Below, one piece after another: positions 6,454-15,468 of a DNA stretch of 64,000 bases. The stretch is from Mucilaginibacter sp. Its GTDB lineage: Bacteria > Bacteroidota > Bacteroidia > Sphingobacteriales > Sphingobacteriaceae. Position 1 is the stretch's first letter. Every line of letters starts with the position of its first letter. Location: contig JAUCSE010000069.1 of assembly GCA_030445275.1 (NCBI GenBank), positions 162,076-226,075 on the forward strand, written 5' to 3'. The notes beneath the pieces were generated by a model. The model had not been told where the DNA came from, searched no databases, and saw only the letters and a list, made by a program, of their open reading frames with translations. The position numbers were made by a program, and so were the translations under genes.

Positions 6454-9126
6454 TTAACCAGCCAAAGCGGCCAGGTTTTCTTCCAATATAGTTAGCTTGG
6501 CTTCGGCATCAGCTTTCTTTTTTTGCTCGATATCAATAACCTCAGGTTTGGCATTGCTCATAAAGCGTTCGTTAGTAAGCTTTGCATTTACTGATTTAAG
6601 AAAGCCAATAAGGTACTCTTGTTCTTTTTCAAGGCGGGCCCGCTCTGCAACCGGATCAACGGTTTCATTAAAAGGAATATAAAACTCATCAGTTGAAGCC
6701 AAAAAGTTGATGGCTCCGGCTACTTTATCCTTAGCCGTTGAAAATTGGCTTATATTACCAAGCCTGCTTATAATGGCCTGATATTGCTGATAATTTATAT
6801 CTGTATTTGTTTTAACAAAAAGTTCAAGCGGTTCTTTATCGGCAATCTGTTTTGTTTTACGGGTGTTCCGTATGGATGTAATAACGTCTTTAACAATCTC
6901 TACATCACTTAGCAGCCGTGCATTAATTTCCCCAACATTTGGTAATTGCGCTACAATACAACAATCCTTTTCTGTGCGTTCACCAAACAATTCATCATGC
7001 CATAATTCTTCGGTAAGGAAAGGCATAAAAGGATGTAGCACCTTCAGTATATTTTCAAAGAATTGAACGGTGGCTATATAGGTAGCCTGATCAATTGGCT
7101 GCAGATAAACAGGTTTGATCATTTCCAGATACCAGGCACAAAAATCGTCCCATACCAGCTTGTAGGTGGCCATTAAAGCTTCTGATAAGCGGTATTGCTC
7201 AAAATCACTTTCAATTTCGCCAAGGGCCTGGTTAAAGCGGCTGCCAAACCATTCTATAGCTATAGCATTGGGATTTTTAAGATTTTCATCAACCTCCCAG
7301 CCTTTAATCAGTTTAAAGGCATTCCATATTTTATTGGCAAAACCACTGCCTTGCTTACAATAACTTTCATCAAACATCAGGTCGTTACCGGCAGGCGAGC
7401 AAAGCAGCATACCTACCCTAACTCCATCGGCTCCATACTGATTGATAAGATCAATGGGATCAGGTGAGTTACCTAATTGTTTTGACATTTTGCGGCCCAG
7501 CTTATCTCTTACAATACCGGTAAGGTATACGTTTTTAAAAGGCGCTTGTCCTCTGAACTCATGCCCGGCCATAATCATCCTGGCTACCCAGAAAAACAGG
7601 ATCTCGGGAGCAGTTACCAGATCATTGGTTGGATAGTAATAATTAATATCGGCATTATCAGGATCTTTAAATCCGTCAAATACAGATATTGGCCATAACC
7701 ATGACGAGAACCAGGTATCAACTACATCTTCTTCCTGGGTTAAATCCTGAATTGTGAGTACCGCGTCTATCAGTTGAGCTTCAACCAGCGCTTCCTCAAT
7801 ATTTTTAGCAATAACATATTTACCATTTGGAAGATACCAGGCTGGGATCTGCTGCCCCCACCAAAGCTGACGGCTGATACACCAGTCCTTCACATTCTCC
7901 ATCCAATGGCGGTAGGTGTTTACAAATTTTTCTGGGATCAGCTTTACCTCCCCATCTAACACATAATCAAGAGCCGGTTTGGCCATCTCCTCCATTTTGC
8001 AAAACCATTGCATAGAAAGTTTTGGCTCAATAACCGCGTCTGTACGTTCAGAAAAACCGATCTGCGATTTATAGTCCTCCACTTTTTCCAAAGCGCCGGC
8101 TTCTTCCAGCAATACGGCTATTTTTTTACGGGCCGCAAAACGGTCTTCACCAACTAATATCTGCGCCTTTTCGTTCAGCGTACCATCGTCATTTAAAATA
8201 TCAATAACCGGCAGATTATGTTTTTGACCCAATTCATAATCGTTCAGATCATGCGCCGGGGTAACCTTCAAGCAGCCGGTACCAAAATCCATGGTTACAT
8301 ACCCATCCAGAATAACCGGTATCTCACGGTTGATCAATGGAATAAATACTCTTTTGCCATGCAAATGCAAATACCGCTCATCATTAGGGTTGATACAAAT
8401 AGCCGCATCGGCCATAATAGTTTCAGGACGGGTGGTAGCTATGGTTAAGTAGTTGCCGGTTGCGTGTTGTGTGGTGCCAGTAGTTTCATCCGAACCCGGC
8501 AACTCGTCACTCGCAACTGAATACTTGATATAATAAAGCTTCTGATTAACTTCTTTACGAATAACTTCCTCGTCAGATACCGCGGTTTTCCCCTGCGGAT
8601 CCCAGTTTACCATGCGTATACCACGATAGATCAGACCTTTTTTGTACAAGTGAATAAAAGTATCAATCACCGCTTCGGATAGTTCCTCGTCCATGGTAAA
8701 ACGGGTGCGATCCCAATCGCACGATGCACCTAACTTTTTAAGCTGCTCCAGGATAATACCGCCGTATTTATCTTTCCACTCCCAAGCATAAGCCAAAAAC
8801 TCGGGCCGGGTGAGGTCTTTTTTGCTGATGCCACGCTCTTTGAGCATAGCTACAACTTTTGCCTCGGTGGCAATACTGGCGTGGTCTGTACCCGGAACCC
8901 AGCAGGCATTTTTACCTTTCATGCGGGCGCGGCGCACCAGTACATCCTGTATGGTATTGTTCAACATATGCCCCATGTGCAAAACCCCGGTAACATTTGG
9001 CGGCGGAATGACTATGGTGTAAGGCTCGCGCTCATCAGGCACTGATTTAAAAAAATCATGCTTTAACCAGTAACTGTACCACTTCTCTTCGGTTTCTTTA
9101 GGCAAATATGTTTTAGAAATACTCAT
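6454..9126 (-). CDS. valS: valine--tRNA ligase
   Basis: A class Ia aminoacyl-tRNA synthetase of 890 residues. The HIGH motif is at about 50-53 (HMGH, within PPPNVTGVLHMGH), the editing-domain signature TTRPET is at 231-236, and KMSKQ is at 546-550. The anticodon-binding domain follows, and a C-terminal coiled coil (about 815-885) is typical of ValRS. The start is ATG at 9126; a TTG three codons upstream extends the frame but adds nothing conserved. A Ser/Thr/Gly-rich stretch at about 203-225 just before the editing domain looks like a lineage-specific insertion. Confidence 0.97.
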   Translation of the reverse strand: MSISKTYLPKETEEKWYSYWLKHDFFKSVPDEREPYTIVIPPPNVTGVLHMGHMLNNTIQDVLVRRARMKGKNACWVPGTDHASIATEAKVVAMLKERGISKKDLTRPEFLAYAWEWKDKYGGIILEQLKKLGASCDWDRTRFTMDEELSEAVIDTFIHLYKKGLIYRGIRMVNWDPQGKTAVSDEEVIRKEVNQKLYYIKYSVASDELPGSDETTGTTQHATGNYLTIATTRPETIMADAAICINPNDERYLHLHGKRVFIPLINREIPVILDGYVTMDFGTGCLKVTPAHDLNDYELGQKHNLPVIDILNDDGTLNEKAQILVGEDRFAARKKIAVLLEEAGALEKVEDYKSQIGFSERTDAVIEPKLSMQWFCKMEEMAKPALDYVLDGEVKLIPEKFVNTYRHWMENVKDWCISRQLWWGQQIPAWYLPNGKYVIAKNIEEALVEAQLIDAVLTIQDLTQEEDVVDTWFSSWLWPISVFDGFKDPDNADINYYYPTNDLVTAPEILFFWVARMIMAGHEFRGQAPFKNVYLTGIVRDKLGRKMSKQLGNSPDPIDLINQYGADGVRVGMLLCSPAGNDLMFDESYCKQGSGFANKIWNAFKLIKGWEVDENLKNPNAIAIEWFGSRFNQALGEIESDFEQYRLSEALMATYKLVWDDFCAWYLEMIKPVYLQPIDQATYIATVQFFENILKVLHPFMPFLTEELWHDELFGERTEKDCCIVAQLPNVGEINARLLSDVEIVKDVITSIRNTRKTKQIADKEPLELFVKTNTDINYQQYQAIISRLGNISQFSTAKDKVAGAINFLASTDEFYIPFNETVDPVAERARLEKEQEYLIGFLKSVNAKLTNERFMSNAKPEVIDIEQKKKADAEAKLTILEENLAALAG

Positions 9127-9167
9127 AACGCGCAAAAATAAGGATTTGCACGCTTAGTTCATAGTCC

Positions 9168-9237
9168 ATAGTCGATGGTTCATGGTCGATGGTAAAAATA
9201 GAAAGCTGGTAGTTCTAAACCATGGACCATCGACTAT
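9168..9237. repeat. intergenic inverted repeat (hairpin)
   Basis: Arms at 9168-9185 (begins ATAGTCGATGG) and 9220-9237 (ends CCATCGACTAT) pair over 18 bases with one mismatch around a 34-base loop. A second partial copy of the arm precedes it (CATAGTCCATAG). It lies in the leader region shared by valS and the M13 peptidase gene. Confidence 0.8.
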
Positions 9238-9384
9238 AGCCCCCCTCTTTCATCACAATAATTTTACAATAGCACCGTTTATTATATCAACCAAACTTAC
9301 ATGGCCATGAAATCAATGGACTTACACCGTTTTTGGCTTGATATTTTAAAAAGGTCAAAGCTCTCATTTTTTATAAACTGGTTT

Positions 9385-9441
9385 AACCGTTAAACGGTTC
9401 CCACGCCGGTTGCACTCATTTGCTATATTTTATTAACTTTA
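9385..9441 (+). promoter_or_regulatory. candidate operator and promoter of the M13 peptidase gene
   Basis: A 15-base palindrome AACCGTT-A-AACGGTT occupies 9385-9399. Downstream, TTG at 9410-9412 and TAACTTTA at 9434-9441 resemble the Bacteroidota -33/-7 pair with 21 bases between them. The start codon follows 16 bases later. The palindrome just ahead of the -33 box could be an operator; this is inference. Confidence 0.4.
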
Positions 9442-9457
9442 ATTTTTATAAATTCAT

Positions 9458-11530
9458 ATGAAATTAAAGTTATCTTATTTGATGCTGGCAGGCGCATTGA
9501 TGCTGTCGGCCAATAGTTTTGCGGCCGATGGCGGCCCATCACCTAAACCCAAACACAAACCGGCAGTTCCTAAAAAATTTATTGATCCGGCTAATATGGA
9601 CCTTAGTGTTAAACCCGGCGACGATTTTTTTGACTACGCCAATGGCAACTGGATCAAACAAAACGCTATCCCCGCCAAAGAAACCCGCTGGGGAAGTTTT
9701 AACATACTGCGCCAGGAAAACACCGATAAATTACTGAGTTTGCTGAACGAGGTAAGCCAAACATCGGCATCACAGCCTAAAGGCAGCTTAAAACAGCGTG
9801 TTGGCGATCTGTATGCCAGTGGTATGGATAGCGTAACTATCGAGAAACGCGGCTATGACCCTATTAAACCTGATATTCAACGTATAGATAAAATAGCTGA
9901 TCTTGATGCCGTTATTAATGAACTGGTTTACCAACGTGTAAATGGCGAAGGCGCCCCCCTGTTTAGGTTTGGCGTTGGCCAGGACGATAAAAATGTAAAT
10001 AAATATGTTGCCGGTCTTGACCAGGGCGGTACCAGTTTACCAGATCGCGACAATTACCTCAAAGGCGATGCCCGTACCAAAAAAATACAGGATGCCTATA
10101 AAAAATATATTATTGCCCTATTTACCTTAACCGGCAGCAGCTATGAGGAGGCCGCTAAAAATGCAGGTATCATTTTCGGTCTTGAAACTACATTGGCCAA
10201 AGCACAATTGAGTCGGGTGGCCATGCGCGATCCGAACGTTACTTATAATAAATTTTCGGTAGATGCCTTTAGCAAAATTACACCACATTTAAACTGGACC
10301 ACATTATTGCCTCAGATGAAAGCTAGCGGTCAGGATACCGTTCTGGTTGGTCAGCCCGGATTTTTTAAAGTTGCAGATTCATTGTTGGCCGTTACTCCTG
10401 TTGATAACTGGAGGGTTTACCTGAAATGGAACATACTTAAAGGATCAGCGCCGGCATTAAGTTCACCGTTTGTAAATGCCAGCTTTGCCTTTAGTCAGGC
10501 ATTGACCGGGCAAAAGGTACAAACTCCGCGTAACGAGCGTATGAGCGGCCTTGTTGATGGCAGTTTGGGCGAACTACTTGGTCAACTGTTTGTTGAAAAA
10601 TACTTTACACCGGCCGCCAAGCAATACATGATTAATCTGGTGAACAATTTAAAAGGAACCCTGGGCGATCGTATTAAACGCCTGGACTGGATGAGCCCTG
10701 AAACTAAAGAGCGCGCCCTTAAAAAATTGGCAGCATTTACGGTGAAAATTGGTTACCCTGATAAATGGGAAAAATATGATGGTGTGGTAATTGACCGTGG
10801 CGATTATATTAGCAACCTGCGCACGCTATCGGTATGGCGCTATAACTTTAACGTAAGCAGACTGGGCAAACCGGTTGATAAAACCCGCTGGGGTATGACA
10901 CCACCAACCGTGAACGCTTATTATAATCCAACCAATAACGAGATCGTTTTCCCGGCTGGTATTTTGCAGTTCCCCTTCTTTGATTTTAAAGCTGATGATG
11001 CTGTAAATTATGGTGGTATAGGTGCCGTAATCGGTCACGAAATGACCCACGGTTTTGATGACCAGGGTCGTCAGTACGACGCGGATGGTACCCTACGCGA
11101 CTGGTGGACTAAAGCTGATGCCGACAAATTTAAAACGCGCGCAGATAAAGTTGTTGATCAATACAATGGTTTTACCGTGTTGGACACCTTACATGTAAAT
11201 GGCAAATTAACCCTCGGCGAAAATCTGGCCGATCTGGGTGGTTTAAATATTGCTTATGAAGCCTATAAGAAAACCAAACAGGGCCAGGAAAATAAAAAGA
11301 TAGATGGCTTTACTGCCGATCAGCGTTTCTTTTTATCATGGGCACAGGTATGGCGCAGTGCACAACGCCCAGAGGCAGCAGCACAACGGATCCTGACAGA
11401 CCCGCACTCGCCCGAGCAATTCCGTACCAATGCGCCACTCACCAATATTGATGCATGGTACAAAGCATTTAACATACAACCCGGCGATAAAATGTATAAA
11501 AAGCCGGAAGACAGAATAAAAGTGTGGTAG
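9458..11530 (+). CDS. M13 family metallopeptidase (PepO/neprilysin-like)
   Basis: A 690-residue protein with a signal peptide (residues 1-22, cleavage after SFAA). The N-terminal M13 domain starts at about 42 (MDLSVKPGDDFFDYANGNW). The catalytic domain has H527-E528-x-x-H531 (HEMTH), with the third zinc ligand E588 in ENLADLGG. It should be a periplasmic or outer-membrane-exposed zinc endopeptidase acting on peptides. It is a single-gene unit, bounded by a candidate promoter at 9410 and a strong hairpin terminator at 11566. Length and motifs are normal for the family. Confidence 0.95.
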   Translation: MKLKLSYLMLAGALMLSANSFAADGGPSPKPKHKPAVPKKFIDPANMDLSVKPGDDFFDYANGNWIKQNAIPAKETRWGSFNILRQENTDKLLSLLNEVSQTSASQPKGSLKQRVGDLYASGMDSVTIEKRGYDPIKPDIQRIDKIADLDAVINELVYQRVNGEGAPLFRFGVGQDDKNVNKYVAGLDQGGTSLPDRDNYLKGDARTKKIQDAYKKYIIALFTLTGSSYEEAAKNAGIIFGLETTLAKAQLSRVAMRDPNVTYNKFSVDAFSKITPHLNWTTLLPQMKASGQDTVLVGQPGFFKVADSLLAVTPVDNWRVYLKWNILKGSAPALSSPFVNASFAFSQALTGQKVQTPRNERMSGLVDGSLGELLGQLFVEKYFTPAAKQYMINLVNNLKGTLGDRIKRLDWMSPETKERALKKLAAFTVKIGYPDKWEKYDGVVIDRGDYISNLRTLSVWRYNFNVSRLGKPVDKTRWGMTPPTVNAYYNPTNNEIVFPAGILQFPFFDFKADDAVNYGGIGAVIGHEMTHGFDDQGRQYDADGTLRDWWTKADADKFKTRADKVVDQYNGFTVLDTLHVNGKLTLGENLADLGGLNIAYEAYKKTKQGQENKKIDGFTADQRFFLSWAQVWRSAQRPEAAAQRILTDPHSPEQFRTNAPLTNIDAWYKAFNIQPGDKMYKKPEDRIKVW

Positions 11531-11565
11531 ATTGAGTGGTAAGTATTGAGTTATGAGTTTTAAAA

Positions 11566-11597
11566 CAAAGCCCGGCTTTCACCGGGCTTTGCTATTT
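11566..11597 (+). terminator. rho-independent terminator of the M13 peptidase gene
   Basis: A perfect 10-bp stem CAAAGCCCGG (11566-11575) / CCGGGCTTTG (11582-11591) with a 6-base loop, 36 bases after the stop codon and followed by a T-rich stretch. Confidence 0.85.
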
Positions 11598-11683
11598 GTT
11601 GGGATTTGCTATTTTAAACCCTCTTAGTCTAATCGCATATCACTTAAATGCAAAGCGCAGAGCGCTCAATTGCCGCTAAGGCT

Positions 11684-12134
11684 GTTACTTTTGGCTTGAT
11701 CCAAAAGTAACCAAGACCGAGCGTAGCGAGATAATGAACACTTATAAGAAACAAATAATAAGTGAATAACTCAAGACAGAAAAAAGCTTCCCCCCACAAG
11801 GCAAAACACCCAGGCTCGCTTTTCTGTCAGGCCTTTACCCTCTTTTGCTCCAATAAAACTTACTTATTCCATTAATTCTAAATTTCAGAAAATTATGGTT
11901 CAGACAACCGCAGTTCGCTTCGGGTGAAATCAGGCAGAACTTGGTGGTCTGTGCGGCTGGAGGGGCATAGTAAATATTTGCTGAAGCGCAGGGCCTTGAG
12001 CGATCCGCCGGCTGGCGGAGGGGCAACTGTTTGCAGCCCGTGGTTCTGCCTGATTTGCAGGGCAAAGGCCATGTGCGGCAAATAAGCTTCAAAAGAAAAA
12101 AGCATTTTTGTTACTTTTGTTGCGACAAAAGTAA
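11684..12134. repeat. structured non-coding element bounded by two hairpins
   Basis: The block opens with a perfect 11-bp hairpin GTTACTTTTGG/CCAAAAGTAAC (11684-11711) and closes with a 10-bp hairpin TTACTTTTGT/ACAAAAGTAA (12111-12134), so the two ends share the same sequence. Inside are GACAGAAAA/TTTTCTGTC (11775-11783 with 11820-11828) and a perfect 14-bp pair AAATCAGGCAGAAC/GTTCTGCCTGATTT (11927-11940 with 12043-12056). The latter encloses a GC-rich hairpin CCGCC-GGCT-GGCGG (12005-12018). Small open frames here lack gene character. It may be an interspersed repeat or a structured RNA. The whole stretch 11531-12232 has no protein gene that I can support. Confidence 0.6.
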
Positions 12135-12214
12135 TAGCGCGGCAATGAGTATTATTTTACTTTCCCTTAACCATACACTGACACAAGCACGATAGTCAAT
12201 TCCATCCAAAGCAT

Positions 12215-12222
12215 TATCTTTG
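12215..12222 (+). promoter_or_regulatory. -7 promoter box of the MBL-rhodanese gene
   Basis: TATCTTTG matches the Bacteroidota -7 consensus TAnnTTTG and lies 10 bases before the ATG at 12233. I see no clear -33 TTG, so this rests on one box. Confidence 0.5.
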
Positions 12223-12232
12223 CAGCCATATT

Positions 12233-13579
12233 ATGATTATCCATCAGTTCTACGATAAGGGTTTGGCGCATGCATCATACGCCGTAATCCGTACAGGTAA
12301 AATGATCGTTATTGATCCGGCCCGTAATCCGCAGCCTTATTATGATTTTGCAAAACAGCATGATGCTGATATTGTGGGCGTTATTGAAACCCACCCACAT
12401 GCCGATTTTGTAAGCTCGCACCTGGAAATTCACGTGGCTACAAGCGCGGTAATTTATACCAGTAAGCTAACCGGCGCCACCTACCCGCATGAAACTTTTG
12501 ACGATGGCGATTTTATACAGCTTAATGATGTAAAACTAAAAGCCATCAATACCCCTGGTCACTCACCCGATTCTATTTGTATTTTATTGGAGGATGAATT
12601 GGGTAAAGAAAAGGCCGTTTTCACCGGCGATACTTTGTTTGTTGGCGATGTAGGCAGACCTGACCTACGGGAAAATGTAGGTAACATAACCGCTAAAAAA
12701 GAAGAACTGGCCAAACAAATGTACCAGAGCACCCGCCACAAACTCATGACCTTACCAAAAGGTGTTGTAGTTTATCCGGCACACGGTCCTGGTTCATTGT
12801 GCGGTAAAAACATAAGCCCTGACCTGGAAAGTACCATAGGCCGCGAACTGCGCGAAAACTATGCCCTGCAGTTGATGGACGAGATAACCTTTGTTAAAAC
12901 CCTCACCACAGATCAGCCTTTTATGCCTAAATATTTTGGCTATGATGTTGATCTGAATAAATCTGGCGCAGCCGCGTTTCAACAAAGCATTGATGCTATT
13001 AACAGGATAAGTCCTGAAACAGCACTACAACAAGATATTATTATTATTGATGCCCGCCCTAAAAAGCAGTTCAGGAGTGAACATCTTAAAGGTTCTATTA
13101 ACCTCCAGGATGGTGATAAATTTGAAACATGGTTGGGATCGGTGCTAAAGCCCGATGAGCAATTTTACCTGATAGCCGAAAGTGAGGAAAGCTTAGATAT
13201 CCTCCTGAAGAAAGCAGCCAAAATAGGTTACGAAAATAATGTTAAAGCAGCTTTGCTATCACCGGCCAATACAACAGAAAGATCAGCCGAGCTTGACCTA
13301 GACGATTTTAAGGCAAATCCGGATACCTATCATATTATTGATGTACGCAACTATGGCGAGGTAAATGAAGGCAAAGTATTTAAAAACGCCATAAGCATTC
13401 CCCTGCCAGAGTTACGCGAGCGCATCAATGAAATACCAACCGATAAACCTATTGTAATACACTGCGCGGCAGGTTATCGCTCTGCAGCCGCGGCCAGTAT
13501 TGTAGCTGCTAAAATACATCAGGTACCCGTATATGATTTGGGTGAAGTTATAGTTGACTTTGCTGAAGCGATTCATTAA
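12233..13579 (+). CDS. MBL-fold hydrolase with two rhodanese domains (persulfide dioxygenase-like)
   Basis: A 448-residue protein. The N-terminal metallo-beta-lactamase domain (1-230) has the metal motif THPHADFVSSH (H54, H56, D58), then HSPDSI, TGDTLFVGDVGRPD and YPAHGPGS, the pattern of ETHE1-like persulfide dioxygenases. A first rhodanese-like domain (about 260-345) begins IIIIDARPKKQF but has no cysteine where the catalytic one would be (IAESEES). The second (about 350-448) has the active loop CAAGYRS with C411. The likely role is oxidation or transfer of sulfane sulfur. It is about 57 bases upstream of mnmD, a tRNA modification gene acting on 2-thiouridine, but a link is only speculative. 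Confidence 0.9.
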   Translation: MIIHQFYDKGLAHASYAVIRTGKMIVIDPARNPQPYYDFAKQHDADIVGVIETHPHADFVSSHLEIHVATSAVIYTSKLTGATYPHETFDDGDFIQLNDVKLKAINTPGHSPDSICILLEDELGKEKAVFTGDTLFVGDVGRPDLRENVGNITAKKEELAKQMYQSTRHKLMTLPKGVVVYPAHGPGSLCGKNISPDLESTIGRELRENYALQLMDEITFVKTLTTDQPFMPKYFGYDVDLNKSGAAAFQQSIDAINRISPETALQQDIIIIDARPKKQFRSEHLKGSINLQDGDKFETWLGSVLKPDEQFYLIAESEESLDILLKKAAKIGYENNVKAALLSPANTTERSAELDLDDFKANPDTYHIIDVRNYGEVNEGKVFKNAISIPLPELRERINEIPTDKPIVIHCAAGYRSAAAASIVAAKIHQVPVYDLGEVIVDFAEAIH

Positions 13580-13636
13580 TGATGGTTCATTGATCACCAT
13601 AAGGAATGATAATTCACTCCCCGGATTAATGACTTA

Positions 13637-14335
13637 ATGACAATTGACTCTATGATAGATAATAACCTGGAAATAGTAACCACGGCCGACGGCTCAAAAA
13701 CTATTTACAACACCCTGGTAGGTGAGCATTATCACTCCCGTAATGGTGCATTGCAGGAGAGCAGGCATGTATTTGTCAATTCGGGGCTTAACTATTTCTT
13801 AGCCGCAGGCAATGTTAAACAGGTAAGCATACTGGAGGTTGGTTTTGGCACAGGATTAAATTTTTTACTGAGTGCTGAAGTATGTACCGAAAATAAAATA
13901 GCGCTGCATTATACAGGCATTGAAGCCTACCCGATCAGTGCTGCCATGATGGCTCAAACCGAGTATGAACAATATATACCGGCTCCATTATGGGAAACAT
14001 ACCTGACCTCGTATCCTGCTGCATTAACAGATAAAATTAACCTTGATATCTACAACCAGCTGCGAATTGCACATTGTAAACTCATAGATTTTAAGACTGA
14101 CCAGCAATATGACATCGTTTACTTTGACGCATTTGCATCAGCCCATCAACCCGAAATGTGGGAACAGGCTGCTATAAGCCATGTGGCCAGCTTTTTAAAG
14201 CCCGGAGGCGTATTTGTTACTTATGCTATAACCGGCAATTTGAAAAGAATGCTCAAAGGTCTTGGTTTCAAAATAGAAAAAATACCCGGAGCTCTCGGCA
14301 AACGTGAAATGCTGAGGGCAGTAAAGGAGTTCTGA
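13637..14335 (+). CDS. mnmD: MnmD-like tRNA 5-aminomethyl-2-thiouridine methyltransferase
   Basis: A 232-residue SAM-dependent methyltransferase of the DUF752/MnmC-like family without the oxidase half, as in stand-alone MnmD. The SAM loop is at 67-75 (EVGFGTGLN) in the strand SILEVGFGTG. The catalytic DAF motif (VYFDAFASAHQPEMW) and the C-terminal TYAITGNLKRML segment match the family. It would methylate nm5s2U34 to mnm5s2U34 in tRNA. The start at 13637 gives a normal N-terminus; M6 is an alternative. An A-family repeat follows the gene. Confidence 0.88.
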   Translation: MTIDSMIDNNLEIVTTADGSKTIYNTLVGEHYHSRNGALQESRHVFVNSGLNYFLAAGNVKQVSILEVGFGTGLNFLLSAEVCTENKIALHYTGIEAYPISAAMMAQTEYEQYIPAPLWETYLTSYPAALTDKINLDIYNQLRIAHCKLIDFKTDQQYDIVYFDAFASAHQPEMWEQAAISHVASFLKPGGVFVTYAITGNLKRMLKGLGFKIEKIPGALGKREMLRAVKEF

Positions 14336-14362
14336 GTGATGAGTTTTGAGTGATAAAGAGAG

Positions 14363-14529
14363 CGTCATTGCGAGGTATGAAGACAACCGACCGGAGGGAG
14401 CTCATTAATACCAATAAAAACAAACACAACATTAATAATCTCTACGCAGGCAGATCAATTGTGTGCTGGTTCAATACTTTGTTATCCGCTCTGTATAGCT
14501 TAGAAATTGCTTCGTTCCTCGCAATGACG
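14363..14529. repeat. family A inverted repeat (CGTCATTGCGAGG ends), copy 1
   Basis: Terminal inverted repeats of 13 bases: CGTCATTGCGAGG at 14363-14375 and CCTCGCAATGACG at 14517-14529, with 141 bases between. The inner part near the right end (GCTCTGTATAGC...GAAATTGCTTCGT) recurs in copy 3. It is MITE-like in shape, with no coding capacity that I trust. Confidence 0.85.
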
Positions 14530-14566
14530 TTTTGGTTATCTTTTTTTCCTGGCCTCCTAAATCTCC

Positions 14567-14574
14567 TATCTTTG
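14567..14574 (+). promoter_or_regulatory. -7 promoter box of mazG
   Basis: TATCTTTG, a match to TAnnTTTG, 25 bases before the mazG ATG at 14600. No good -33 box at the right spacing. Confidence 0.45.
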
Positions 14575-14599
14575 TATTATACCAAAAAATAATAATTAT

Positions 14600-15403
14600 A
14601 TGCCGTTACAAGCGCCAGCAACTGCTGCAACACCCGCAACCGGATTTGAACGTCTGCTTCATATTATGGATGATCTGAGGGCAAATTGTCCCTGGGATAA
14701 AAAACAAACACTGGAAAGCCTGCGGCATCTTACCATCGAAGAAACTTATGAGCTTAGCGATGCTATTTTGAGCGCAGATATGCCCGAAATAAAAAAAGAA
14801 TTGGGCGATATTATGCTGCATCTGGCTTTTTATGCCAAGATAGCCTCAGAAACAAACGACTTTACCATTACCGATGTACTGAACAGCGTATGCGAAAAAC
14901 TGATTAACCGTCATCCGCATATATACGGTGATGTTGAGGTGCAGAATGAGGAAGATGTAAAACGTAATTGGGAGCAAATTAAATTAAAAGAAGGTAATAA
15001 ATCTGTTTTGGGTGGTGTACCTGCTTCATTACCGGCCCTGGTGAAAGCATCGCGCATACAGGAAAAAGCACGTGGGGTAGGTTTTGACTGGGAGGAGAAA
15101 GACCAGGTATGGGCAAAGGTTGAAGAAGAAATGCAGGAATTTAAAAATGAGTTTAATGCCGAAGATGGAACCGCCATTGATCAGGAAAAAGCTGAAGGCG
15201 AATTTGGCGACCTATTATTTTCGTTGATTAATTATGCTCGTTTTATAAACATTAACCCAGAGAACGCACTCGAAAAAACAAACAAAAAATTCATTAAACG
15301 CTTTCAATATCTGGAACTTAAAGCAAAGGAAAACGGCAAACAGTTACATGACATGAGCCTTGCCGAAATGGATATATTTTGGGATGAAGCAAAAAAATTA
15401 TAA
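14600..15403 (+). CDS. mazG: nucleoside triphosphate pyrophosphohydrolase
   Basis: A 267-residue MazG with two all-alpha NTP-PPase domains. The first has CPWDKKQT (30-37), E47-E48-x-x-E51 and ELGD (67-70) as magnesium ligands. The second repeats the pattern in the C-terminal half (EEMQEF...GEFGDLLF). It hydrolyses (d)NTPs to monophosphate and pyrophosphate as a house-cleaning enzyme. The N-terminal 14 residues (Ala/Thr/Pro-rich) are not conserved in the family. It has its own -7 box upstream. Confidence 0.95.
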   Translation: MPLQAPATAATPATGFERLLHIMDDLRANCPWDKKQTLESLRHLTIEETYELSDAILSADMPEIKKELGDIMLHLAFYAKIASETNDFTITDVLNSVCEKLINRHPHIYGDVEVQNEEDVKRNWEQIKLKEGNKSVLGGVPASLPALVKASRIQEKARGVGFDWEEKDQVWAKVEEEMQEFKNEFNAEDGTAIDQEKAEGEFGDLLFSLINYARFININPENALEKTNKKFIKRFQYLELKAKENGKQLHDMSLAEMDIFWDEAKKL

Positions 15404-15468
15404 AAAAAGCTAATGCTGGTGTAGCGTTTTAAAAAAGAGTTGCGTAATGGTTAAAAATGCAATACACT

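Noticed and set aside
11835..12105. 85-aa and 70-aa minus-strand frames in the non-coding block
   Set aside because: They lie across strong inverted repeats, overlap each other in two frames and show a Cys/Arg/Pro-rich composition unlike the neighbours; better explained as part of the structured element.
14350..14592. 80-aa plus-strand frame
   Set aside because: It lies across a family A repeat with hairpin ends; composition is not protein-like.
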